Notes: generated by a model not told the origin, from the sequence alone. Counted from the stretch's first letter, positions 24,101 to 35,907 are shown. The stretch: DNA of 64,000 nucleotides from Gigaspora margarita (GCA_009809945.1 WTPW01000400.1:39167-103166), one strand, 5' to 3'. A program made the numbers and translations.

Positions 24101-25446
24101 AGATTACATATTATTCGATTTATCTCATTAAATGGTACTAAAATCATGTAATTCTGGTCAGATGTTTTGGTAAATCCATTTGGATATCTGAGTTAAAAAA
24201 ATGGATATCCAGTATCATTCTCAATTTTTTGTTTTATTTTTTTTTTATCACTGTCATTATTTTTTGAATTTCTTATTTTGGTATAGCTTGTAACACAGTT
24301 GCTTTAATCAGGAAATTGAAGTTTCAAGCAGGTAATTAAGACTCCAATCAAATGATTAAAACTCCAATCGAAAGATTTAAACCAAGTAGGTGATTAAACT
24401 CTAATTGAGAGATTGTAGCTCCAATAGGAATTAGAGTCATTTAACCATTTAAAAATTGCTCTATAGTTCTGAGCAAATTTATGTTGGTGTGTGCCAGAAT
24501 TATTTTAATGCTGGTTAAATTAAACAGTTAAATGATTAAATGATTAAAAAAATTTTAGGTAGTTCCAATTCCTAAGCTCCAAGCTAGAGATTAAAAATCT
24601 CAAAGGAATTAAAGATATATAAGGGTGTAGTTTCAGTTTGTGAAAGAAAGAACTATTATTAAAATGATTGTTAATAATTGTGGATAGTATTTAGAATTAT
24701 TGTAATAATCTGATATATATACTATTCTAATAAAGAGAAACTCTATAACCTGTAATTATATGTGTTAGATTATTGATTTAAACCATTTAACCTTTACTAC
24801 TATTTGTTCACAATCAAAGCTAAATTGGTCCAAAACTCTATAAGCTCTTCCATCAATTGTGATAGCTTATTGGATAAATGGATGTCAATTAATCTTAATT
24901 GGAACTCCATCCTTAACAAGACCAAAAAATGATTAAAAAAACTAAAATATAAAGAACCTATTCATACCCCTAATCATGATTCTTTTATTACTACTTAACA
25001 TTATATCGCAAATTTCAAAATTAATCAGAACCCAATTACTTAAAATTAAACCAAAATTTAGCAAAAACTATTAGAACAAGATCAAATCTCATTATTCTAC
25101 TAAAATAAAAAAGAATTGCTACAAGATAAAATAGAAATCAAAAGTTAAAATACCTACTAGCATTTTAGAATGACAACACTACAACAATACTAAATCAACC
25201 AGAATATAAAAAATATAGATAACTACACTCCTAGCTTATGGGCAGGCATATAACTTGTTGACCAATTTGACCAGACTATTCAACCAATTTGACAAGACCA
25301 GTTTGACTAGTGAATTTTTGGTCGACCAGTTATTTGACCAACTCTGATTATTTTATAAAATTGGCAAATTATGCTTTCAAGAAGTACTTGCACAGGATGT
25401 ATATAAAACTGAGCCCAAAATTCTGGACATCATGCATGAAATATAA
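21103..25446 (+). pseudogene. unrecognised protein gene fragment cut in two by a 3.9-kb hAT element
   Basis: The left part (21103-21435) reads RTLFAFDEALETYDVKF... to ...APEISQGIENILLF. The right part (25354-25446) continues YKIGKLCFQEVLAQD and ends MHEI, stop. Joined across one copy of the ATTATTT duplication they form one uninterrupted frame of about 141 residues, rich in Leu/Ile helices. An in-frame stop sits at 21100-21102, and the sequence upstream looks frameshifted rather than non-coding. I do not recognise the family; a transposon-derived protein is possible. This copy cannot be expressed as one exon. Confidence 0.5.
21436..25346. mobile_element. long non-autonomous hAT element (3.9 kb)
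   Basis: The ends are CAGGGTTGGTACAGACTAGTC and, reversed, CAGAGTTGGTCAAATAACTGG. ATTATTT flanks both sides (21429-21435, 25347-25353; seven bases). The sub-terminal zones are runs of TTGACCAATTTGACC words. Inside are two diverged direct copies of a segment of roughly 500 bp (about 23670-23990 and 24285-24840, both with TTGTAACACAGTTG and repeated GATTAAAGCTCCAA-like words). No transposase frame was seen, so it depends on another hAT for movement. Confidence 0.7.
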
Positions 25447-25579
25447 ATCATTATAATTATACTCAACTTGGAAGTATAAAAAAAAATCAAATAGATAATT
25501 CAATTAAGAAACTAATTGTTGAACAAGATACATTAGTATCACAACAGGCATAAACATCTTCTGTAACTTATTCTTCAAA

Positions 25580-25770
25580 ATGATCATGCTGTACTACTAC
25601 TGAAACAGAAAAAAATATATTTAAACAATTATTTGAATTTGGAAATAATGTGCCTGAAGTTGAATTTCTAAAAGTATTAGCAGAATTTCAAGCTAACTCT
25701 TTAGACTAGACAATAGAAAGAGTTAAACAATATTAGAAAAATAATTGCCACAAGATTCTTCAAAAATAAA
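25580..25770 (+). pseudogene. transposon-protein-like coding remnant with Trp-to-stop changes
   Basis: One frame reads ENIFKQLFEFGNNVPEVEF, LKVLAEFQANSLD, stop, TIERVKQY, stop, KNNCHK. Both stops are TAG where Trp would fit the local pattern (..LDW.., ..QYW..). It lies 130 bp downstream of the split frame and may belong to the same old gene or element. Confidence 0.3.
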
Positions 25771-26197
25771 ACAGTATTAGATTATTATTTTTGTACAAAA
25801 AACAAACTGGTTGAAGTACTTAATTTTTTATTAAATTCAAAATCAAAATATTGTATAATGTTTCAAACTCTTATGTAGAACTTGTTATTCATCCAGAATC
25901 AAGATTTTAGAATATAGTTAAAGTGTTAAAATCCTTAAAAATTTTTTAAATTATGTACAAATACTTGTACTTAGTTATAATAACAACAAATTCAACTATT
26001 TTATTAATTATTTTTTATTTATTATAACAATCCAATATTACAAAAACCTAAAATTAGTGGATACTAAACCAACATTTTTCATACTTAACTAACTTTATTA
26101 TTATTTTTTTTATTAATTATTGATAATGTTTTTTGATAAATAGAAAAATAATAAGAAATTTCAATTAAAATTTTTATTTTTAATAATTATATTAAAT

Positions 26198-26838
26198 TGG
26201 AATAAAAATTTGGCACACTTGTGACTTGTCGCACCTGCAACATGTTACACCCTGTATTCGACCAATTAAATTGTTCAATTTTGTAGACAAAATTATTTTT
26301 TAAAAAACTAAAAATTTTACTGGTAAAATATAAAAATAAATATGCAATAACAAGACATATAGTGTAAAATTTTATTCTGAACAACTTTTTCTAAGTTACA
26401 AAAATAGATTATTTTATTAAAAAAAGATTATAAGAAAAAACAAAATTTTCCAACATTAGCACATATAAAACTTTATTTTTACTAAATTTAATCTATATTT
26501 ATGTTTTAAGTATTATATGTAAAATTTTATGCTAAACAACTTTTTCAAAGTTAAAAAAAATAGATTGTTTTAGTAATAAAGTTTTGTATGTACTAACTTT
26601 TGAAATTTTGTTTTTTCTTATAAAATATCTTTTTTTACTAAGACAATCTATCTTTATAACTTAGAAAAAGTTGTTAATAATAAAATTTTACATTATATAG
26701 TGTGCTATTTTATATATATTTTATACTTTATTAAGTAAAAACTTAAATTTTTTAAAAAATTTTTTGCCCACAAATGAGCAATTTGATGGTCAAATCACAG
26801 GGTGTGACATGTTATAAGTGCAACAAATTTATATTCCC
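26198..26838. mobile_element. MULE-like MITE with 9-bp target duplication
   Basis: The terminal inverted repeats are long (TGGAATAAAAATTTGGCAC; reversed right end GGGAATATAAATTTGTTGCAC). They are followed on both sides by a shared ACATGTTACACCCTG-like inner block. The flanking 9-mers ATATTAAAT (26189-26197 and 26839-26847) are identical; nine bases is the Mutator-type duplication length. A second inverted repeat fills the interior (AACAACTTTTTCTAAG and its reverse complement). No coding capacity. Confidence 0.65.
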
Positions 26839-26847
26839 ATATTAAAT

Positions 26848-27249
26848 AAGTATCATTAAAGTTACTAGTTAATTATAGTAACCATATTAAAACTAGTGCT
26901 TAAGAAAGCTTCAATTACATCATTAATTGCATATTAAAAATATAATTATAGCAGAGCATTATTCAGTTATTGCAACTACTAACTAAAGAATGAGGCTTGA
27001 GAACACCCTTACTTGCTATAATAACATAAATGATTTAGATAGATTATTTTAGCTTTGTATTAAATTTATTGTGATTATACAGTTGTTGCAAAAAATGCTA
27101 CACACAGACTATTGCAGTAGCACATGCAATTTAGGGTATTCTCAAGCAACACCTTCAATGTAATTTGATAGTGATTGAGATAATACTCAATTATTACAAT
27201 TGATTGAAATAATAATTGCAATCATAGCTTGAGCAAACTACCCTTTATT
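26848..27249. other. A/T-rich intergenic stretch
   Basis: No gene or clear element between the MULE-like MITE and the large fold-back. Confidence 0.45.
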
Positions 27250-27684
27250 TATTCATATCCGCAGATTTTTGGAATTTACTATTAAAAATTACAAAAATTT
27301 TAACAGCAAATAACTTTGTTCCACTGGTTCATTTTTTATAAAACAACTACCAAAATGATCACATCGATGAGACGATTCTAATGAACCCAAAATTGTCAAA
27401 ATCCAATTACTAGATCCAGAGATCATTAATGATTTGTATCACTTCAGGTATTTAAGGATTGGTTTTTTCAATTTTTAAACATCTGAAGTGATACAAATTG
27501 TTAAAGATCTCTGGATCCAGTAATTGGATTTTAATGATTTTGAGTTCATTAGAATCGTCTCATCGATATAATCATTTTGTAGTTATTACATCAAAAACGA
27601 ACCAGTAGAACAAAAGTTATTCACTGTTAAAGATTTTTAGAATTTTTAATAGTAAATTACAAAAATCTGCAGATATGTATTATT
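27250..27684. repeat. large fold-back palindrome, arms about 200 bp
   Basis: The whole 435 bp is one inverted repeat centred near 27460. Landmarks that pair are ATCCGCAGATTTTTGGAATT with its mirror near 27670, GATGAGACGATTCTAATGAA with its mirror near 27560, and TGATTTGTATCACTTCAG with its mirror near 27495. It would fold into a very long hairpin as RNA. It looks like a fold-back DNA element; no target duplication was fixed. Confidence 0.75.
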
Positions 27685-27969
27685 ATGTTTTTAGCAAAAT
27701 ATAGCAAAAAAAGAAGACTATCTAATAACTCTTTCACTTTCAGCAACACCAAGTGCTTCAACCCTTTTTTTATGGACTTACAAATATTCATATGTTATTA
27801 CAGAAATATCCAAAACTTTTTGTGTTTTTGCTTCAAACAAAACCAATGCAAACAATAGTAAAGTATTTGGGTACAAAATATTTTTTTAGTAAAAAAAAAT
27901 AAAAATAAAAATAAAAAATAAAATAAAATGAAATCACCACATTTGATATAAAAGTTACTATAAGAAATT

Positions 27970-28170
27970 TTGTTGCAGTATTTATTCACTATAATGATAA
28001 AGTCTATAAATGACCCAAAGATTAATATCCCTAAACCTGGTGCTAATAATATTCCTGTTGATTCAAGTATTGAAATTGTTGATGATTTTGACCCAACCAG
28101 AGGAGAACCAGAAATACCTCCTATTGAGCCTGAAATTACCACTAACCTGATGTTTCCAAGCCAAAAGTGA
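27970..28170 (+). CDS. short open frame, doubtful
   Basis: This is a 66-codon frame with an acidic, Pro-rich second half (DPKINIPKPGANN, IEIVDDFDPTRGEPEIPPIE). The composition is more protein-like than most frames here and a TTGCAG acceptor-like site precedes it at 27973-27978. No upstream exon or family was recognised. It may be a remnant. Confidence 0.2.
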   Translation: MLQYLFTIMIKSINDPKINIPKPGANNIPVDSSIEIVDDFDPTRGEPEIPPIEPEITTNLMFPSQK

Positions 28171-28487
28171 TTTAGTTAGTTTAGAGATATATTGAGATTT
28201 GCTTATAATTGCCATTTAAACTATTTTGAACAGCCCAACCAATGTAATAATTTACATCACATAGTAGTTAAAACCAATGTTAACCTAATTGTTACAAGGA
28301 TTGGCCCATCCCAAATAGTTAGAAGGCATCTATAATATCACAAATACTTGTTGTAATGATAGATACAAACAAAGACTTCAATTGGAGTTTCAATAGTTTT
28401 ATAAATTATATGACAATAATAGGCATGTTAGTGTTGACAAATAAGTTTCATAACTAAAAAATACAAATATGTTAAACAATACTTATC

Positions 28488-28557
28488 TAATAGCTATAGA
28501 AGTTTGATAACAAGTATCAAAGTAATAGCTATAGAAGTTTGATAACAAGTATCAAAG
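28488..28557. repeat. 35-bp tandem duplication
   Basis: The unit starting TAATAGCTATAGAAG and ending TATCAAAG occurs twice without a mismatch, so it is recent. Confidence 0.85.
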
Positions 28558-28726
28558 AAAAGATAGGTTGGGAAATATTTTTTGTTATATACAGAATTTT
28601 GACCCATTATTTTTTGCACTTGAAACTGTAGCCTCAAGCACTACAAAGAACATACCAATAGCAAAAAATCACAGTGAAACCAAAACACCAAATAAGTATT
28701 ATCATAGACAGTTCATCTAATTGGCT

Positions 28727-28992
28727 GATCAAATAAATTTCTTGAGTAACTTATTTTATATACTTTATAAAATGCCTTTTGAAAATGCTATTTCTAACTC
28801 AAATGACCTGTTAAAAATAATCCTATAAGCCAAATGTTTACTTATAAATAAAGACTTAAATTTTGGATTATTTTAAACAGTTCATTTAGAGTTAAAATGG
28901 CTTTTATAGTGATTTTTTTGTAATTAAACTATTGTATTCAAAAAAGTACTTTAAAGTTTATAAATAAGTTACTCAAGAAATTGATTTAATTA
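28727..28992. repeat. inverted-repeat element (MITE-like)
   Basis: The ends AAATTTCTTGAGTAACTTAT and their reverse complement at 28961-28988 bound 266 bp with further partial inner symmetry. No coding capacity. No target duplication was read. Confidence 0.5.
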
Positions 28993-29302
28993 ATTAAATA
29001 AATGAAAGTCTGCTATGACACCAAACAGCACAACTAAAGAATGTTAATAATAACAACACTGATGATGACTCTATCATGAATGTACTGATACTATAGAACA
29101 ACACATGCAGAAACTATTAATAACTTCAAATGCACCAAACGTGACCACTTCAAGAGCAGTAGCAACAACTCAAAAATGGTAGAAGAATTGATTTTTTCAA
29201 ATCTAAAAATTTTATTATTTTATTAAGCTAACATATAACAAAAATTGTGCTATATAAATAAGAATAGATACTTACCTATATATGTTATTGTCCACAAAGT
29301 GG

Positions 29303-29417
29303 GCAATAATCAAGAATCAATTGCATATAATTGGGTAATGACTGAATGCACACTGACTGCTTCGCAATTAGTGTACCATTCAATCATTATCCAATTATCT
29401 GGATTTGATTCTTGGTT
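29303..29417. repeat. 115-bp fold-back
   Basis: CAAGAATCAATTGCATATAA on the left pairs with a sequence ending GGATTTGATTCTTGG on the right. The intervening arms (GGGTAATGACTGAATG / CATTCAATCATTATCC) also match. The open frame at 29245-29451 runs through it and is not a gene. Confidence 0.6.
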
Positions 29418-29776
29418 ATGTTCATATGCAAATTTCTGGTTCTTATTATAATTTATAAAGATTGACTTGCTACGAACTACAAAATTTCAGACAATAAGTG
29501 AGAAAATCTCAATATAAAAATATAAATAAGAACCAGGGAATAAATTATAAAAATCAAGCTATTCTTTTTATCAACATGAACTATCTAAGAAATCTAATGT
29601 ACCTGGTTCTAATGATTCCACCTTAAATCCTTTCAAATATTCCAAGGAATTTATATTAGATTATAGAAACTAGTAGGATTGCCTTTGGAGTTTGAATGGC
29701 ATAAATATATTACAAGTAAAAATGTTACAAACAATGGCATCGATAGTACCAACAGAACAGGAACAAAAGGTATCTA

Positions 29777-30092
29777 CTGTATATTCCAGAAAATAAGCTA
29801 CCTTTTTTGGGCCAAAAATTACATAAAAAAACGTAGGGTAGCTTATTTTTGAATTGTTGAATTTTTTGAAAAATTGAAAAACATACTAATAAAAACTTGT
29901 TCAAATGACATGAAAGTTTTAGTATAATGTATTTTTGTGTCCTGAACAAGTTTACTTAATGGTGCTTTTTGAGGTTTACTTAGTAAAATTTGGACCTTTA
30001 TATGTAGCAACTGCTAACGTGTTTTTTGAAATTTTTGAAAAAAATCAAGGGGTAGCTTATTTTCAGAGTAGCTTATTTTTGGGAATATACGG
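29777..30092. mobile_element. MITE with TA site and AATAAGCTACC ends
   Basis: The ends are CTGTATATTCCAGAAAATAAG and, reversed, CCGTATATTCCCAAAAATAAG, bordered by TA. A diverged left half of the same family is at about 40236-40290 inside a hAT element (TTTCTAAAAATAAGCTACC). Confidence 0.6.
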
Positions 30093-31309
30093 TAATTGAT
30101 ATCACTATATTTGTATTTAGAAAAATAATTCAAAATGTTAAAGTTGTTTTTTTGAAACAATCACAAAACATTCAGTATAATCTTTGCTCAAAATGTTGTG
30201 GATAATGAATATCAACCATCCCCGATCACTTATTTAAAAAATCATAATGCAGTATGAGACCCACCCTATTCTGTATAAAGATGCCCCTAGTTTTCAAATT
30301 TTTGCTTGATCTCTTTAAACGAATGGACCTCCCTACCTAAAAAGGGAAAAAAAGTAAATTAAATGCTAAATTAATTTCTGATCTACTTTGTTAAAAAAGT
30401 ACCTCATAGCAAATGTTCAAAAGCCACAACTAAAGTGCCCTTGTGTTACTAATGAGTTTTGTAGTGCTCTTCCTTGCTACTGTTAAAAAGTAAATCTGAA
30501 CTTATTCTGCAGTATTTGAAAAATAATCTTAACATTTACAACTAAAAATTGCCATTTCATGACTTGATCTTATTTTATAAAGAGTCAAGTGATGCAAACA
30601 TTTCTGGTATAAAACAAAAGTACAAACCTTGAAAAATAAATCTTAACTAAGGTTTGAATAGTATATACTAATTGAATAATTGAAGTATTTGAAAAAAAGT
30701 CAGGTCGACCAACGTTACACAAAAATCAATCATTAATATGATCATGGGGGCCTGTGTCTGCTATGTGGAACATATTGTGTAACATACTGTGTCGATCTTC
30801 CAATCAAGTAAGTCCGCTATGTTCTTTAAGGCTCTAGCATTTGCCGGAGGCTTTATTCTTAACAAAGGGCTTTAACTTTTATCAGAAATTTCGCTATCTA
30901 TAAGAAATTTGTCTTTATAGTGGTTTCGCAGAATTTATAGCTTTCGCAAGTTTCGCAGGTTTTGTAAGTTTCGCCAGAGGTTTTGTCATTTGAGGGGTAC
31001 ATTTTATCTTTTGTCATTTTGCAAAAAGGTTTTGTTGAACAACATTAGTTTGGTTAAAACAATTCTCATACAATAGATAAATATAGTACTATGTGAAGCA
31101 TATCGTAATGTTTAAGTGCAGAAATTCCCGTTTTTACGCATTTAATGCATTGTCCAATTAGTTATGAGATTTAGCGGACGTTTATGAGGGCGGTAATGAA
31201 CCCTCCATACACTAACACTATTAAAATCAACTAAAACTAATCTACCTAAACCCTAATAGCGGTAAGGCTTCGATTGAGGCGTGGTGAGACTTGTTCTGAG
31301 TAACGGGTC
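30093..31309. other. intergenic stretch, no gene supported
   Basis: This is mixed A/T-rich sequence. At 30880-30990 there are degenerate TTTCGCAG-type words resembling the interiors of hAT MITEs, but no matching ends were found. Confidence 0.35.
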
Positions 31310-31610
31310 GAATAGAGTTCTTGATTATGTCACGAGGCTCTAATATGAGGTCACGGGATTTGGACTTTAATAAGATTTCACTTATCGGGAGATTATCGGT
31401 TTATAGTAATAACAGTTTATTCAATTATCTATCGGGGGAATTACTAACGATAACACTTTCTACTCTATTTCGAAGGTTATTACTCTACAACATTGAACTC
31501 TATCTTTGAGTTCCTTTAAAACTTCGAGCTCGCAAGCTACAGAACTCACCAGCTCTAGAACTACTTTATTGTGAAGACAAAAGACATCGTATTAATACTT
31601 TTAAATGCTT
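31310..31610. repeat. dispersed repeat related to 52290-52640 (LTR-like, uncertain)
   Basis: It shares AGGTCACGGGATTTGG and TTTATTGTGAAG in the same order with the segment at about 52325-52430. In both places a zone of short tandem words follows. The architecture could be a solo LTR, but neither TG...CA ends nor a primer-binding site was fixed. The 62-codon frame at 31321-31509 lies inside and is not supported as a gene. Confidence 0.3.
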
Positions 31611-31627
31611 ATTTAATTACAGTTATT

Positions 31628-31728
31628 GATACATCGATAAATGCAATAAATGACATTAAAGCAATAAATGACATTAATGCAATCAATGACATTATGCATT
31701 AATGCGATAAGTGACATTAATGCCGAAT
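31628..31728. repeat. short tandem repeat of an 18-bp AAATGACATTAATGCAAT word
   Basis: Five or so imperfect copies of AATAAATGACATTAATGC follow each other. An (AT)n run lies shortly after, at 31787-31800. Confidence 0.7.
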
Positions 31729-31799
31729 CAAAGTTACTAAATAAGGTAACGATCTACTATTACTATTTTGGCGCTTGGGTCGAAATATATATATATATA

Positions 31800-33522
31800 T
31801 TTGACTAAATATTTATATCTAAAATAGAAATCGGGATAGAATAATAATAAAATAAATAAAAATCGCCGCGATCCAACTTACACAACGTTCGCTGTTAATT
31901 GATCCGATGGACTGTCTTCGAAGTGGGTTTCCATTTTGAGAAAATGACGATTATTGTTTGTGAAACCTAAATTTTTACCCCTGAACTTTGTGTTTATTTT
32001 TAGATATCAACATCATGTGATTATAAAACATTCCAATCTAATTTAATTGAGCCGTCAATCTTATGCTGATCTATTTTTAGAACACATACATTTAAAGATT
32101 GGTCTACCTTCAAGTTGGTCAAAAGTGAAATACATATAAACAGAAACTGGCACTTTTTTTTGAATCAAAAATCTCGAATTTGATAAAAAAGTGTCGAAGA
32201 CGGTTTTTCCTAGTCCATCGCCCACATTTGATGAACACCGGGTGCCGACCCGATTACTACATTTTTCGTGCATCATTACTACATTTCTCTTTTTAATACC
32301 TCATGCCTTTTGTTATTACCAACCTTACACAATAATTTTCACATTACTATTTTATTACCAATTATTACTCTATCATTACGATCGCCCAATTATTTCAATT
32401 ATTTCATGATTAGTAAGTTTGTAAGTCGATTATTTCATTATTTCTTGGCTTTTGTCAGAAAAACGGGGAGATTTTATTATAATAATAAATATAATAAAAT
32501 AAAATATTATTAATTATTGTAATATATAAATATAAAATATTATTAATTATTATAATATATATACATCAATCCCGGATTAACAAAAATAACCCAAATTAAT
32601 CAAAGGACCTGCGTAATATTATACGCGTAAACCCCTAAATTATACGATCTAAAGCTATCAAATAAAATTCAGAAATTCACACGCCTTCTTGAAGTGTTTA
32701 ACATACGACCAATACTTACTTAAAATAAATAAAGTGAAATAAAGCCTCTTAATGTTGGTGGTCAGGACCTAAAGAATCGGCGACAATAGATAAAAGTCTC
32801 TTACAAAGACCACAACCCTATGAAAAAAGTGGTCCGGGTGGTGTTACGGTTTAGCACGGAGAAGTCTGTAATGGCACGTGTACTGTGGCACGTATTTGCA
32901 CGCTACACGGAATGGCACGTGTTTAAAATGATACGTATCTCGCCTATGAAAAAGCTCTTTAATTCCTAACAAAAAAAATTCCTTACAAAATTTTGCTATA
33001 CGCATGTTTGTTACCACCCCTTCACAATTATATCATACTCTAACTAATCGAATTCATTCACTCTTACTTATACCTCGTAAGAAATATATGCACGTGAACT
33101 TACGTGTGCCTCGACCGTGCCAAAACCCGTAAATTTTGGCTTAGTAAAGTGCAGCAAAACCCGGTCCATTTACGGTCCAAAATTTCCGGGCAGACGGTCC
33201 AATTCGGACCATTTTATTAGTGCCAACACGGAATTCACACGTGCAAACCCGGTTCTCTAGCTGTTCCACAGATCACCGTGCTTTTCCATAGAAACACGTG
33301 CATATCCGGATGGATTTTTTTATAGAGCAACAATGCCATTAGTAACCATACAATCTTAATTATTGTAAATACAATACCACATCGGCGAGTAAATTCAATA
33401 ACAGAATTCTTTAAATAATTATATAATTCTGATACAACTTATTCAAATTTAACTACGTATATACTCTGAGCACTATAATAGATGATAAGTTTCGTAATAG
33501 AATTTTCATTATAAGTTGCTAA

Positions 33523-33528
<6 letters not shown>
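31800..33528. other. intergenic stretch with a CACGTG-rich patch
   Basis: No gene is supported; the frames at 32191-32513 are A/T-rich chance frames. Between about 32845 and 33310 the words GGCACGTGT, CACGTGCA and ACACGG recur in both orientations, as in an old inverted-repeat element with simple-repeat ends. Its limits could not be fixed. Confidence 0.35.
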
Positions 33529-33564
<36 letters not shown>

Positions 33565-33598
33565 TGAATAAGATAGGTGGCGCGAAGCGCTACCTATC
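33529..33598. repeat. poly(A) of 33 bases followed by a perfect small hairpin
   Basis: 33529-33561 is an uninterrupted A-run. Ten bases later, 33572-33598 folds as a 12-bp stem (GATAGGTGGCGC / GCGCTACCTATC, one mismatch) with loop GAA. The G+C-rich hairpin stands out in this A/T-rich context. Confidence 0.8.
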
Positions 33599-35073
33599 GA
33601 ACTAGTTTAATACAATGTTCTTTATTTATAACAAAAACCAAAAAAAAATATATCTCTATTACAAATTAAATTTTTTCACTATCACTATCATTACTTATTA
33701 TTAATATTATTATTATTCATCTTCTTTTTATTCTTATCTTTATCTTTATCGTTCATAAACCTGAGTCGAAGGTTCTCCCTTTCAGCTCCCTGACACGTTT
33801 TTCAAGGTCTTGAATTTTTTTGAGCAATTCTTTTTAGGATTTTCTTTTTTTTTTTTAGCTCTGCATGTGTATCGTTTAATTTGGAACGCAAAAGGGCACA
33901 CCTAGACCATTTGAAAATTCTTTGGTCTTTCTTTCTAAACGAACCAAGGAACTCTGAACAACTGCTACGTGTCTTGCAAGAAACCTATATGGTTTTACAA
34001 GTCCTGACTGGAGGTAGAGGCATTATTGGCAGAGTTCGAGGAGGAGGAGTCGGAGGATTGGATTATGTTAAAACTAGTAGTGGGAAAAAATATGCATTTT
34101 ATAATAATATGCGCATTAATGCGCACGTTATATAAAATGCGCATGATATCGCATGATATAATTTTTGGAATTTATATTTTCCCTTCGGAAAATATCTCAA
34201 ATTTTTACCCCGATCTTGCTCTTCTTTTATGTTCATTCATTTTTCTGTCCGGAATTTTTCGAGACTTTTGCATCCATATTCCTTAATTCCGCCCGACAGT
34301 ACGCTCCCTGGCCTAAATTATACCTACTTTAATTTTCCTATATAAAATTTAGATGGATAAAATGCGCATAATTCCGAAACATGCGCATGAATGCGCATTA
34401 ATGCGCACGATTAAGGAATCATGCGCACTTCAAGGGGCATTTTGGCTAAACTATTATATATATATATATTCAAGCTCATAAACATTTTTTTTATATTCAA
34501 AATAACAAAAATTAAAAAAAAAATATTTCATAGAGAAAGCAAGGGGGAAAAACGCACGCGCATAAAAGTAGAAAGGGCTAGTTATACAATATTAAATATT
34601 GAGCTACGATCCTTTCTTGCTTTAACCTGGGCACCCAAGGGGTCAATTATGAAATAAAAAGCTCCAAGCGATCCAGTGGAAAAAGTAAAGTTTCTCTATG
34701 AACTAGTATTATAATCATAAATAGTGGAAGTTGAAAAGCAAAGGGATAAAAACTAATAACCTTGAAAGAAGTTTTTGAAAATATTAATGAAAGCTGAGCA
34801 AACCAATCGATTTTATGAAAAAAATGGAGCATGAGAAATTTTTAAACAACCAATAACATTTTGTTACAAAACAAAGCAACAATAATTTGATGAGTCATAT
34901 TACCCCAAACTTGGATTACTAACTCGTTTTGGACTATCTGGAAAGTTCTAAATAAATTAAAATTTTTGATTATCAACAAGTTTAAACATTTGAAAATGGA
35001 AATCCAACATGGTGATTTGCTGATAAAATTCCCAAATAAGAAATAAATAAAATGATAAAAATATAATACGATA
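33599..35073. other. stretch with ATGCGCAT-family element ends and degenerate coding scraps
   Basis: At 34074-34150 and 34355-34440 are inverted clusters of ATGCGCAT words. The first begins TAGTGGGAAAAAATATGCAT, matching the reversed right end of the element near 51664. Before it (33880-34075) frames are broken: a leucine-rich piece (EQLLRVLQETYMVLQ) and, in another frame, an acidic piece (AEFEEEESEDWIMLK), together suggesting a decayed protein gene on the plus strand. Nothing is supported from 34650 to 35073. Confidence 0.3.
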
Positions 35074-35390
35074 TACCAGTACAATCACGTTTCTTGTGTA
35101 ACATGAAATGTGGTAGGGATGGTTTCCTCAACTTTTCGAAGTCGCTTATCCTGTTTTTTTGAAAAAACCTTTTTTAGTAGGAGTAATGCTTTTCATTTTT
35201 GAAAGGAGTAGAATTTTTACTTACCGTATATGTAATACCAGTACGATCACATGGAATGTGCAACATGAAATGTGGAGGGATGGTATCGTTCAACTTTTTT
35301 GATGTCCACTATGCTGATTTTTGCAAAATCCTTTTTTGGTAGGATTAATGATTTTCATTTATTCATTTTTGGAAGGAGTTAAGATTTTTG
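35074..35390. repeat. diverged direct repeat, two units of about 155 bp
   Basis: Both units contain ATACCAGTACRATCAC, AACATGAAATGTGG, GGGATGGT and CCTTTTTTRGTAGGA-like blocks in the same order. A third related piece is near 37850-37930. Confidence 0.65.
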
Positions 35391-35417
35391 CATTTAACCC
35401 GCGAAGGTAGTAGCTAT

Positions 35418-35776
35418 CCCACAAAAAATTTTCCGGTCATGTGAATTTTTGTGGCACAAACCAATCAAAATTTTGAGATCAGGTGTAACGTAAAAAATCA
35501 AAACAATCAAAACAATCGAATAAAGCGAATGAATTAAAGTAATAAATCGAGTGGTTAGGGGTTGGGTTAGACACTTGTTAGAACGCTACTAGTACCAAAA
35601 TTTTGCAAGGAATTTTTTTGTTAATGCGCAGTAGACGTTTCATAGACAAACTTTAGAGTTATTAGCGATTTTTTATGAAAAATCATAAAAAGCGCGATTT
35701 TTACGTTACACCTGATCCTAAAATTCAATTGGTTTGCGCCATGACAAAGCCACGTGACCGGTAAATTTTTTGTGGG
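35418..35776. mobile_element. MITE with inverted ends of about 80 bp
   Basis: The left arm CCCACAAAAAATTTTCCGG continues through GTGGCACAAACCAAT and ATCAGGTGTAACGT. The right arm is its reverse complement, ending GTAAATTTTTTGTGGG. It is 359 bp and non-coding. The target site is unclear. Confidence 0.75.
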
Positions 35777-35907
35777 TTGACTACGTAGGTTATAACCCAC
35801 ATGTAGATCACGCTTTATGATGCAAATCTGACGCGAAACTGACGTTATGATTAATAATAGTATAGTTCAAAATGGCGAGAACATATATTTGTCATGTAAT
35901 TTAATTT

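Noticed and set aside
29245-29451. 68-codon open frame
   Set aside because: Most of it is a fold-back repeat.
34842-35084. 80-codon minus-strand frame and its neighbour at 34647-34832
   Set aside because: Hydrophobic A/T-driven composition, no motifs, no introns, and it runs into a direct repeat.
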